Source of the DNA: Acanthococcus lagerstroemiae
Taxonomy: Eukaryota > Arthropoda > Insecta > Hemiptera > Eriococcidae
NCBI GenBank assembly: GCA_031841125.1
Contig: CM063114.1
Coordinates: 44,227,574 to 44,291,573 of the forward strand
Length of the DNA: 64,000 nucleotides
Reading direction: 5' to 3'
The position numbers and the translations under genes were made by a program. Shown piece after piece: positions 44,578 to 54,100 of the stretch (within the stretch, counting starts at the first letter, position 1; each line of letters starts with the position of its first letter). The notes under the pieces were generated by a model. That model did not search any database and was not told the DNA's origin. It saw only the letters and a program-made list of their open reading frames with translations.

Positions 44578-45165
44578 TGCAGCTAACTAGCATTGTTGGG
44601 AGGACGTTGATATGTTCTTTGAACTCAGTGTTGACAGTAGATGCAGCGCAAAAAACAAATGAAATGCGTTGACTGAAGAATGAATAGAAAAATTTTCGCA
44701 TTTTGTAAGGTGACAACATGGAATTGCCCGATTCCTTCGGTTCACGTGTTTTGAGACCTGATAACATTATGTTTACCGAAATTTTTGATGTATTTTGATC
44801 AACTTGAAAAAAAATAATTTATTTTTCGTATTTGTTGAACTATTGTTATCAATATCGGTTTCTTACTCGTGAAATAATGAATAAAGTAGCGAATGTAGGC
44901 GATATGGGAGTTTCAGCAAAAGTAATTCTTGTTGATGCTGCAAATTCGAATTCGTGGAGTTATTGTGTATTTGGGGAAAATAAGAAGAATACTCGATGCT
45001 ATGGTACTGGTACTGTTACAAAAGTGTGTGGAATCAGAGAAAATATGCGTTTGTACTGTGGGATCTTGACAAGAAGAATACAAAAATTGAATTCAAAGGT
45101 CTGGAAGTAGAACTTGACAGTTTGAGTAAGTTGTTTGATGGGATATTTCATGTTCATTTTCATTT
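44578..45165. other. No recognised gene; one unassigned plus frame
   Basis: The frame 44832-45110 (92 codons) includes ANVGDMGVSAKVILVDAANS. It matches nothing I know and has no flanking splice evidence that I can defend. Confidence 0.25.
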
Positions 45166-45169
45166 TCAT

Positions 45170-45825
45170 GTGTGTGTGTGTGAGGTGGCGCTGTATGCGC
45201 CGAGTGCTCAGACTTTGTAGTCCGTTGGACTATTTCTCAAGTTTCCGTTAAGGATCAGCTCAGTAGCCTCACTTTTATAGCCAAAATGAGAATGTTTCTG
45301 AGCTCTATCCCTTTGACTTCACTGGGTGCTGGATACTCTAGTCCCAGTGCTTCGCGTCTTGTCCCGACTATTGCCGGGCATTGACATATGATATGGATCT
45401 AGGTTTCTTCCTCTTCACAGTACCTACATGACCTGCTTTTCACCACTTCTATTTTACACCACATCTGTTTTGTAGCCCCATGACTAGTTAGTAGTCCGAC
45501 CATGAGCCGTGCATGTTTCCTATCAAGCCCTAGTAGGAACTTGGCGTACTTACTGGGGGCGTCCCCTGTCAGTGCTTTGCTGACTTTCATGCGTGTAGCC
45601 AACCGCCAGTGCATTTCCGTCTGTTCACTTATCCAAGCCTTTACTTGAGATTCTATGACACTATATGCTACAGGAAGACACGGCCTGGGTGTTGCCAATT
45701 CCTTTTTTATGCCCTCCTTCGCTAGCTTGACAGCGATCATGTTCCCTTTTATGCCGCAGTGTCCCGGTGTCCATAGTATGGTGACACGGTTCTCCTGAGC
45801 AAAGGTGTGATATTTCATGTTGAAA
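45170..45825 (-). mobile_element. LINE 3' fragment with RNase H domain
   Basis: 5'-truncated minus-strand copy. It ends near 45170 at a (CA)n-type tract (TGTGTGTGTGTG on the plus strand). Its last 160 bases are repeated at 63840-64000, so this is the 3' end of one family. Confidence 0.75.
45250..45818 (-). pseudogene. LINE RNase H domain and zinc-knuckle-like tail
   Basis: RNase H removes RNA from the RNA-DNA hybrid during retrotransposition. The frame 45818-45399 has NRVTILWTPGHCGIKGN at residues 10-26. The PGH histidine is kept, but the next catalytic Asp, normally in a GN-AD motif, is replaced: GNMIAVKLAKEG. GLLTSHGATKQM follows, then CRYCEEEET and a TAG stop. After that stop the same frame continues HIICQCPAIVGTRREAL, which completes the C-C-H-C motif. 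A premature stop in the motif and the lost Asp show the copy is inactive. The RT is not present. Confidence 0.8.
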
Positions 45826-46169
45826 AAAGAGTGCTCTAAAAATATAAGAATTCAATGTAAGGGTGTTATTCTCGTTTCGATGTAGCAACCGTCCAGAGAA
45901 CTGAAAGCAATGATGAGAATCAAGGCAATACTGAGTGTCGTCAATGATCTTGTTTGCTTATTTTCAATATTACAGATGTACGGTAGGTAATCTGGTTTAG
46001 TTTTTGTCTTTTTGGTAGGACTCTACTTTGCTGACCATTATGTATGTATCTGTATTAGTACTATCTTGTCTTGCCAGCAGTACGAGCATCAAAAACATGC
46101 CAGCAGGCGATGCCAGCAGGACGCACCGTTGGGCACTCTATCACTGATGTCTGCTTTTGGCATAATATG

Positions 46170-46733
46170 ATAGACAGAAAGCTCCAGTTTGGTGTCCAAT
46201 TGTTTGAAAGAGGTTCTGTTTCACCTTGGAAAGATTATGCCAGGTACAGTTGCTAACCCTCCTGAAGCTTGCTTTTGCCACAGAGTGAATTTAGCCCCAG
46301 TTTGATGTCCAGTCGTTTGAAAAAGGTTCTAATCCTCGTTGGAAAGCGTATGCCAGGTAAAGTTGCTGACCCTCCTGAAGTCCGCTTTTGGCACCGAGTG
46401 AAGTTGGTGACCCCAGTTTGATGTCCAAGCGTTTGAAAAAGATTTTGTTTCTCTTTGTAAAGCGTATGTCTGGTACACTTGGTGACGCTCTTGAAGCCTT
46501 GCTTTTGGCATGGTATGATAGATAGTTGGCCCCAGTTTAATGTCCAGTGGTTTGAAGGAGGTTGTGTTTCTCTTTGGAAAGAGTATGCCAGGTAAAGTTG
46601 CTAACCCTCCTGAAGCCTGCTTTTAGTACAGTATGAACTTGGCCCCAGTTTGATGTCCAGTCGTTAGAAAGAGGTTCTGTTTCTCCACGGAAAGAGAAAG
46701 TGTGTTGGGTACACTTAGTGACCCTCCTGAAGC
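46170..46733. repeat. Minisatellite, unit about 120 bp (left part)
   Basis: About five units. Each has CCCCAGTTTGATGTCCAGTC, GTTTGAAA-AGGTT, TGTTTCTC-TTGGAAAG, ATGCCAGGTAAAGTTGCT, GACCCTCCTGAAGCC and GCTTTTGGCA. The array is interrupted at 46734 by a hAT element and resumes at 47934. Confidence 0.85.
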
Positions 46734-47933
46734 CAGTAGCGTGCGGTGAGTTTTTCCAGGAGGTAAGCGATAAGCGTAGACAGGGATGTACCAACGAGTC
46801 TTTCCTGCTGGGAAGGGGGGGGGGCAAACTTGTGAAAGCTGCAAAACTCAAAATTCCGAAATATCAAAGCAAAAAAAAACTTTGACTTGTTGGATTTTTC
46901 CAACTTCTCAATTCCCAAGTATTAAAGCAAAGAAAGGAAAAAAAAAAAACCTTTCAAATTGTTGGATTTCCCCAACTCCGCCTGACTGAAATGGTTAATT
47001 TTCTCAACTGCTGAGTGTTAAATTCCTACAGGGGGTAAATTGCTCCCCTACCCCATTGGTACGTCCCTGAGCAGAGAAGCAAAGTAAAAGTCAGAATAAA
47101 AGTATGAAACATGCTACTACAAAAGAGCATTGATCAAATTATTCAAGTTGTTGTATCCCTGTGTAGGGTCATTCCATATGCATTTATCCTTTTCTGTGAT
47201 GAATATTAGACATGGCCAACAAAATAGTTTTTCACCATCTTCACAATGGGTTAACCACAAAATATTTTCATATTGCGTTACGTGAAAATATGTATGTAGT
47301 AAAAATCAAACTACCTTTCTTTTGCCCAGTTTATAAAAATGGTAATTCTGGTAAGTCGCGGAAACAGGTTTTCAATAAAATCTCAAATACGCATTTTGTG
47401 GACATAAAAAAAAAAACAGAGCATTCAAACATAACGCGTTGACTAGTAGAAGAACATAATCACGTTTCACTGTCAGCTTCAATGTTCATGTGTAGTTAAG
47501 CCGAGCCAAGCTAGACTCAAAGCGCTTCCAGAACGCAACCAAACGCACAGGTTTTGTTGTGTTGAACATGCTAGTGCGTTTTTGTGTTGGTAATTAACAC
47601 GGGGCCGGAGCGTAAGTCATGCAGTGTTACGTGCAGTATGGAAAGGAAGCGTTAGATCTGACGCACACCTCGCTGGCCTATACAAATATACATGTACAAG
47701 GATTGCCGATCTCCAAACAGTATACGTTTCTGCTTCAATTGTCTCCTAACATATCTCCTGTGAGTTCAATATATACTTAAACGTAAGCGTCAATACAGTC
47801 TCTGTTTTGCCCAATATTTCATTATCTTTTATTTGTCACAAGTTGAAGTTGATATAATACATGAAAACGTGACTTCTCGGGAATTTTCAGGGTAAGCGAC
47901 GCTTACCTGGCTTGCCTGGAATGCACGCCACTG
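46734..47933. mobile_element. hAT non-autonomous element, 1,200 bp, perfect 8-bp TSD
   Basis: The octamer CCTGAAGC lies at 46726-46733 and at 47934-47941. Ends are CAGTAGCGTGC and the complement of CAGTGGCGTGC. A further partial inverted match (CCAGG-GGTAAGCG) follows. CAG-RGCG ends with an 8-bp duplication are diagnostic of hAT transposition. The target is a repeat unit of the 120-bp minisatellite, whose phrase reads through when the insert is removed. No transposase is recognised, and a second element is nested inside. Confidence 0.9.
46781..47069. mobile_element. Nested hAT-type MITE, 289 bp
   Basis: Ends CAGGGATGTACCAACG and the complement of CAGGGACGTACCAATG. The flanking octamers AGCGTAGA and AGCAGAGA agree at 6 of 8. 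The interior has TTGTTGGATTT-CC words duplicated and G- and A-runs. It is inside the 46734-47933 element, hence younger. The terminus resembles 62117. Confidence 0.8.
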
Positions 47934-48075
47934 CCTGAAGCCTGCTTTTGGCACCATATGATAGATAGTTGGCTCCAGTTAGATATCCAGTCGTTTGAAG
48001 GAGGTTTTGTTTCTCCTTTGAAAGAGTGTGCCAGGTACACTTGGTGATCCTTTTGAAGCCTGCTTTCGGCTGAAC
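47934..48075. repeat. Minisatellite, unit about 120 bp (right part)
   Basis: Continues the 46170-46733 array: CCTGAAGCCTGCTTTTGGCA, TGGCTCCAGTTAGATATCCA, AGGTTTTGTTTCTCC, GTGCCAGGTACACTTGGTGA and GAAGCCTGCTTTCGGC, about 1.2 units. Confidence 0.85.
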
Positions 48076-49390
48076 ACGAATCCCAGTTCTCGATTGCTTG
48101 AACAGCCCTCCCTTCTGTGGAACTCCCACGAAATGAAAACGTATTTGATCCGACTTTTCGGTACTAACGAAATCGGCTCTAAGGTGATTGTTGCCCATCT
48201 TCGTGGTTTCGATTTACGAGCACCGGAATACGAATGCCTGTTTACCATATATCGGCGCGAAAAACCGATGATATAATTAATAAACGCATGGGAATGGAGG
48301 ACATTCACAACTTATTGCGAATAAAAATACCTATTCCGTGAGTCACTGATAATTTATTTTTTCAGATAAGACGGGAGTGAGAAATGAGAAAATGGTATAT
48401 CGTCGACTCGTTGACATTTTTTCGTTTAGGAAATAGACTCGGAGTTGGCGGTTGTCGACAGCCTCGTGAGTTCGAATGGTGACAGCGTCGAGTGCAATTA
48501 AGAGAAGAAGGGGCCGAAAGACGGACCTGCATGCGGAGTCCGCAGCACGATGCAGAAAAAAAAAAAGAATTTGTCATTAACGATCGAATTCGCTGGCAAT
48601 CGCTGCGTATGGCTGCGTGTAATTGTCGTCTGTAGTAGGCCTTACGTTTATATAGTAAAAACCAGTTACCGAGGCAGCGTAATTAAAAAGGAAATACGGC
48701 GGTTTCCTTTATACGAAAGGTTAAAAATATTAAAAATGCGTGGTATCTGTCGGAGTAATGCGGTTATCTTATTTTCAAAAGACAAAAAGATGTACGATTC
48801 AACCGGTTTGATAATATATATAAAAAATAAAAAGAAAGAAAAAAAAAAAATACGCGACTGACTTGACTTGAGAACACTCGAAGCCGCGACCCTCGCTCGC
48901 GTGCGCCTATGTCTTGAGTTTGTGTTTATAGGAACTGGTTTTGTTGAATCGATTCAAATTTCGACAGATTTTGCTGTTTTTCCTCTCCTCCTCCTGCGAT
49001 CTCTTTCTTCTTCCGACCGGAGAATAAATCAGCTTTTTAATCAAGTGCGTGAGAATCTCGTGGACTCGGAATTTTTGCGTTTATTTGGAAAGGCGGCGGC
49101 TGCTGGGTAGTCCACTTTGACGACGTTGTCGCAGCGAAGTCACGTTCGGTCGACTCGATGATTCAGATTTGGGATTTATTAAGCTCATGTACGTATTCGG
49201 AAGTCGTGAGAATTGCCGGCGAATTCGTGAGTTCTTGGGTGCGTTGGGAGTTGCTGTATGTTGACTGCAATAGGCCGTGAGTGTTGGTCGAAAATATCGT
49301 GTTTCGATTGAATCTCGTGGTGGCTGCGCATGTTTGATGGCGTCATGGGGGCTGTGGGAATTTTATAAATGAAATATCGCAGCTGGTGGT
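48076..49390. other. Unique sequence, no assigned gene
   Basis: A plus frame 48550-48861 (103 codons) follows an A-run and is Lys-rich at the end; no motif. 48880-49380 is CG-richer. I see no splice or promoter evidence strong enough to call a gene. Confidence 0.35.
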
Positions 49391-49845
49391 TGAGGGCAAA
49401 AGCTGGCTGAGTCGCTGACTCTGATCATATTGGGTGTTAGTTAACATTGCCTGTCACTGCAAGAAAATCAGCTTGACAGCTGATTGTCTTCACCTCTCCT
49501 GTTGTATCTTGAGTTGGTCTGAATTCCAAACGACGTTAGAGGGCTAAGGGCAGAAATTGGCTGAGCCGCTGACTCAGATGTTGGATGCTAGTTAACATTA
49601 CCTATCGCTGCGAGAAGATCAGATTGGCCGCTGATTGTTCTCCCCTCTCCAGTTATATCTTGAGTTGGTCTGAATTCCAAACGCCATTGGAGGACTGAGA
49701 GCAAAAAAAAACCTGGCTGAGTCACTGACTCAAATCATGTTGGATAGGTAACTTTGCCTGTCACTGAAAGAAAATCAGCTTGACCGCTGATTGTAGTCAC
49801 CTCTCCAGTTGTATCTTAAGCTGGTCTGAATTCCGAATACTGAGG
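49391..49845. repeat. Tandem repeat, unit about 155 bp, three copies
   Basis: TGGCTGAG starts at 49404, 49558 and 49714. Each unit has GCTGACTC, GTTAACATTGCCTGTCACTG, GAAAATCAGCTTGACAGCTG, CACCTCTCC-GTTGTATCTTG and TTGGTCTGAATTCCAAACG. Confidence 0.85.
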
Positions 49846-50524
49846 GTTCTCTTTATTCCACAGAGAATCTGCTTTAAAATAGTGGTAATTGGTTTCTATA
49901 GTTGTTGGGATATAGATTTTTAATGCATTTTATGATGTTCCAAAGGAAGTTCGTGAATTATAATTCACACAGTCTTTGGCATTGAAGAAACGCGAAGTTC
50001 CAGTAGTTGTAGTTACTATAACTCAGGAGTCTTTAGGTCTTGACCATGGTCTGCTACCATCACGAAAAGCAATGATAGTCAATCATCAGGATGAATGTAA
50101 TTAGAGCTGTGACTAACATTCACATCGACGTATGTGTATTGATGTTGCTTTCATTGGGATTTAAACCTGCACTAGAGTGCGCTGCTAAATTTCCTGCGCG
50201 GATGTTAGCGGGTGAAAATGAGTGAGTGATTATATGTACTTTCAAATAGAAACACTGTTATCTTCAGTAGGGTAAAAAACCGAGTAAAAATTATTCTGCC
50301 AGTAGAACTGATTATAATTTAATTTTTTGGTGATGATGCAGTCGAATTTAGGACAAATTTTCTTTGAAAGTGAATTTCTAATCAATTTAATGATGGTTCA
50401 AGTTTGCTACACACTTACGGTAAATCATACGTGATCACTCGCACATATCGCAGGGCTGCCAACACTTGAAACTCTAAGTTTAAATCCCAGTGTCGCTTAG
50501 TTCAGTATATCAGTAGTCTTTGTG
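49846..50524. other. No recognisable gene
   Basis: AT-rich, short frames, no repeat noted. Confidence 0.4.
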
Positions 50525-50778
50525 CAGGGGCGAAACTATAGGGATGGAGGGAGGGGTGTCTCCCCAATAATTTGGCAGTCCGCAAATTTTAAAACTGTTC
50601 ATTCAAATTTTTCATTTTTTATAATTTTTTTTTTCGATTAAAAAATATTTTGAGTAAGAAATCGGCAACTTTTCAAATTTGAAAAGAAATTGTCGGAGAA
50701 TTTTTAGTTTTTCAAAATAATTTCTCGGCAAATCTCCCTTCTTCACCTCCCCAAACTGAAAGTAAAATTTCATTTCTG
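50525..50778. mobile_element. hAT-type MITE, 254 bp
   Basis: Begins CAGGGGCGAAACTATAGGG. The interior follows the same order as 51453-52640: CCAATAATTTGGC, GCAAATTTTAAAACT, GTCGGAGAATTTTTAGTTTT, TCGGCAAATCTCCCTTCT and CCCCAAACTGA. The right terminus (CATTTCTG) is decayed and no target duplication is clear. Confidence 0.65.
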
Positions 50779-51452
50779 AAAATGGAGTACCCTAAACTCC
50801 TGTCAGAGATTAGTCAGTCAAAAGCCGATGGTTTCAAGCTGAGTATAGAACGTTATCTGAAAGTTTGAAACCAAGCTGAAATGTGGAAGTCTTTCCAAAA
50901 ATCTGAAAGTCGGTAGCCAACGTTGAATTTCGAATTTCAATGACTATTCTGTTTTTACTAGATTCTCTGTTTGACTTGGAGCCTCAAATTTGAGAAAGTT
51001 GAACATTTTATTAAAGTATAAAAGCTGAAAGCAGAAGACTTATTTTCCGGTGTCACAAGCTGAATTCGATAGCAGCAAATGTTCTATTGTTTAATGTATG
51101 AGCTTTTTGGTCCTGGTGAATATAGGAGCGAAATTTAGTCTGGCACATAAGTCAAAACTGCATGTGTATTTCCCATAAGAACGAAAGGGAGCCTGTGGCA
51201 CGGATTTCCTGAATCCGATTGACCTAAAACTTTGTAGTTTTTGATTTTATTGGAACCAATTTAGGAGACGAATCAGAGGAAATTCAGGAAAAAAGAACAC
51301 AAAAAGTAAATAACGACCACCTTAATGTGTAAAGGAAGTTGTGTGTTCCTCTCAAGTATTCCTAAAATCGTTCCACCTTACCCTCCCAGACTAGGGTGTG
51401 TTCATGTGCCCAAATGTGAGTACTTGAAAGATCAGGATCCAATCTGTATTTG

Positions 51453-52640
51453 CAGGGACGAAACTATGGTGGGGATGAAACACCCCTCCTCCAATAATTT
51501 GGCGATCAGCAAATTTTAAAACTATATATTTGAATTTTCCATTTCCGAAGAACGTTTGTTTGTTTGTTTGTTTATTTATTTATTAAGGGAGATGGCCCAT
51601 GATGACGTAGGACTTTCACCAATTTTTGGGTGATCTATCAACATTTGGAAAGAACTAATTGGAACCCAATGAAGTACAACTCTGTAGCTATCATTACCCC
51701 TGGGCTACATATTTTGTAAAAATTTTTAAATACTTCAAATTCGATTTTTTTTTCTTCTTAATTTTTTCAAGTATGTCCATCATCTTAGGCCATATAGATG
51801 ATGACATTGTTGATATTTTTTTTCAATTCTACAAAACAAAAAGAAAAGTGAAAAGTGAACAATTTTAGGATTTTTTTTTTAAATCAAAAATTGCTTTATT
51901 GTATTACAAAACAAGATACAAAATTGACTTTTTACATATTTCACCATTGACTTCTTTTTGATGGCATTAACGCAGATTTCACTTTTCTTGCATCCCAGAA
52001 CCCCTTTTAGGAGTTCTGGTGCGATGAGAATTGATAATTTTGTCTGAAACGAGATATTTCAATTAATAAAATCGTGAAAGTACTTATTTGGTGTATGTCA
52101 TCTTGCCCCCCCCCGCTCACTATGTAATCTTGTTTGCTTTCATGTCATATTTTTAAAATGGTAAAAAAAAATTGAAACTTACTTTGAAAAGGATATGTAA
52201 TATTATAGCGATTTGAAGCTTACCTTTTGCTCTTTCAGTTGGAATCATTCTTGACCATAAATAACGAGAAACGGATCATCACTTGTTGATATCTATCTTC
52301 AATAAAAATCATACGTCACAAAAAACGTAAACCGATTTCTTTTTTTGGCAATACCCAGTTGAAAGATCAGTTTACAGCGGCTTTTACTCGCTACAGTGTG
52401 ACCAACATTTGAAGCGAAGAATTGTATTTTTCGCGTGGGTAGTTTTCGAGAAATCTTCGCTATGTCATCTTGGGCCACTTTCCCCTATATTTCTTTTTTT
52501 CCAATTAAAAATTTCGATAGAAAAATCGGAAAAATTTCACATTAAAAAAAATTTTGTCGGCGAATTTTTAGTTTTCAAAAAATATTTGTCGGCAAATTTT
52601 CCTTCTCTACCCCCCTAAACTGAGAGTCATGTTTCGTCTC
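51453..52640. mobile_element. hAT-type MITE, same family, carrying an insertion
   Basis: Left end CAGGGACGAAACTATGG; right end the complement of GAGACGAAACATGACTC. Flanking octamers TGTATTTG and TATCTTTG agree at 6 of 8. Relative to the 254-bp copy it has about 930 extra bases, starting at a (GTTT)n/(ATTT)n run (51555-51587) and ending near 52490. The extra DNA may be a retroposed insert whose 3' tail, read on the minus strand, is AAATAAAC-rich. Confidence 0.7.
51555..52490 (-). mobile_element. Probable retroposed insertion inside the MITE
   Basis: Interrupts sequence that is continuous in the 50525-50778 copy. The plus-strand side starts with TTTGTTTGTTTGTTTG and TTTATTTATTTATT, which on the minus strand is a simple-repeat 3' tail. 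The interior has no recognised RT or tRNA head, so it could be a SINE-like element or a 5'-truncated LINE 3' UTR. The target duplication is not clear. Confidence 0.4.
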
Positions 52641-53149
52641 TATCTTTGTGTTGTCGCTCAGCGTAACTTACTGCTATTAATGTATCTGATGAGACGTATT
52701 TATTTGTATCGATATAACTTTTGAAGCAAAGGTATCAATGTATATGTACCAAGAGGGTGGATGGTCCGTAGTGTCGGGGGGGGGGGGGTAAAGTATCATT
52801 TGACACTCCCCTTCTTCAAAACCTGAAAAATTATCAGCCAGTTACAAAAAAGCGCCTTGAGAGATTCCAAAAACGTTATTTACGATGTTTTTCCAAGATT
52901 TATAAATAATTTTGCTTTATATTTTATTGCCTTCCCCCCCCCCCTCCCAAGAACTTTCTGATACCACTGAGCACTGTCACCGTCGTCTTATCATCTTGTG
53001 CAGTAACACGAATAAAGAAAAGCGTAACATGTATTTCTGTGTTCCGTAGCATACTCTTGTCATTTGATTGAAATGGCGCATGACAATGGTACGCAAGTGA
53101 TCTACATTGATTTTGCGTATTTACTTACAGGGGGAGCTAATATCAGCTT
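52641..53149. other. No recognisable gene
   Basis: Contains long G and C homopolymers near 52780 and 52938, each next to AAGTATC or CCCCC words, which may be remnants of hAT-type MITE interiors. No ends identified. Confidence 0.35.
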
Positions 53150-53325
53150 CAGGCGCATAGATACATCAAAATTGTTGGGGAGGGGGGATTAGGTGAAATT
53201 TGTTGAATGCCGGACATGATAAAATTCGTCACAATGTTTTGAAACCCCCATTTTCTTCTTTTTCTACCTAATTTTTTTGCTGGGGAGTCTACCCTTAACC
53301 CCCCCCCCCGGTTTCTACGCGCCTG
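53150..53325. mobile_element. hAT-type MITE, 176 bp, perfect 8-bp TSD
   Basis: ATCAGCTT is present at 53142-53149 and 53326-53333. Ends CAGGCGCATAGATAC and the complement of CAGGCGCGTAGAAAC. The interior has G-runs on the left and C-runs on the right, so it can fold. The intact target duplication shows a fairly recent insertion. Confidence 0.9.
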
Positions 53326-53435
53326 ATCAGCTTGAACATTCCTAAACTCTATTTGTTTTAAATACGTATTAATTGTGGTTCTTGGAGGTGAAAAAAAAAT
53401 TTCCAAAAAAAACAACTGAAATCGAAAATCTAATA

Positions 53436-54100
53436 AGGTTGCTACTTTCTGGAAAACTCATGGAATTTGGATGGTCAGAGGAAAGTCATAGAAAGGTCAT
53501 AGAAAAGTCACGGGGTTTCCGTCCGAATCATGGAATTTTGATTCTCTGAACTAACTCAAGTTGCTGGCTTATATTCTACAAAAATTTATTGTCAGTAATA
53601 ATCAACGCAGAAGAGTCGCTAGACTTGAAAATTTGGGGAGCCACAAAAATCGAGGTATTGAGGGCTGATTTTTTTTTTAATGCGGTACAGAGATAGAAAG
53701 ATGCTAAAGTGGGGGGGGGGGGAGAAGAGCTAGCTTGGAGACATACTTTTTCCCGAAGTATGTATATTTGAATAGTACATCATTCTTATCTAATATTAAA
53801 ATTTTTGGAGGAGGCAAGAAATTCCGGGGAGGTACGACCTCCCGGTGCCTCCCGGTAGCGACGCCCCTGTAATCACGGTTAAAAAAGAAAAAAGTTTCCT
53901 CCTTTAGGAAATATCAGAATCATGTACTTTTCTTGTTGGCGTTATGATCAAGATCACGAGTGGAAAAAAGTCTCGCCAAAATCCATAACTCCTTCCCCAC
54001 TCGATAGAAAAAGTTACGGAAAAATAGAAAAATAGACCTGGAAAAAACCTAGAAAAGACATGGAAAATCATTATTAAAAAAAACAACAACATGGCAACCC
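53436..54100. mobile_element. Repeat with CAGGGTTGCC-type ends, carrying a nested MITE
   Basis: Left AGGTTGCTACTTTCTGG, right the complement of CAGGGTTGCCATGTTG. The left part resembles the window-start repeat and 60973. A 262-bp hAT-type MITE (53608-53869) is nested inside. Confidence 0.5.
53608..53869. mobile_element. Nested hAT-type MITE, 262 bp
   Basis: Ends CAGAAGAGTCGCTAGAC and the complement of CAGGGGCGTCGCTACCG. Flanks TAATCAACG and TAATCACG agree apart from one base gained or lost, consistent with an aged 8-bp duplication. A G homopolymer lies at 53711. Confidence 0.7.
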
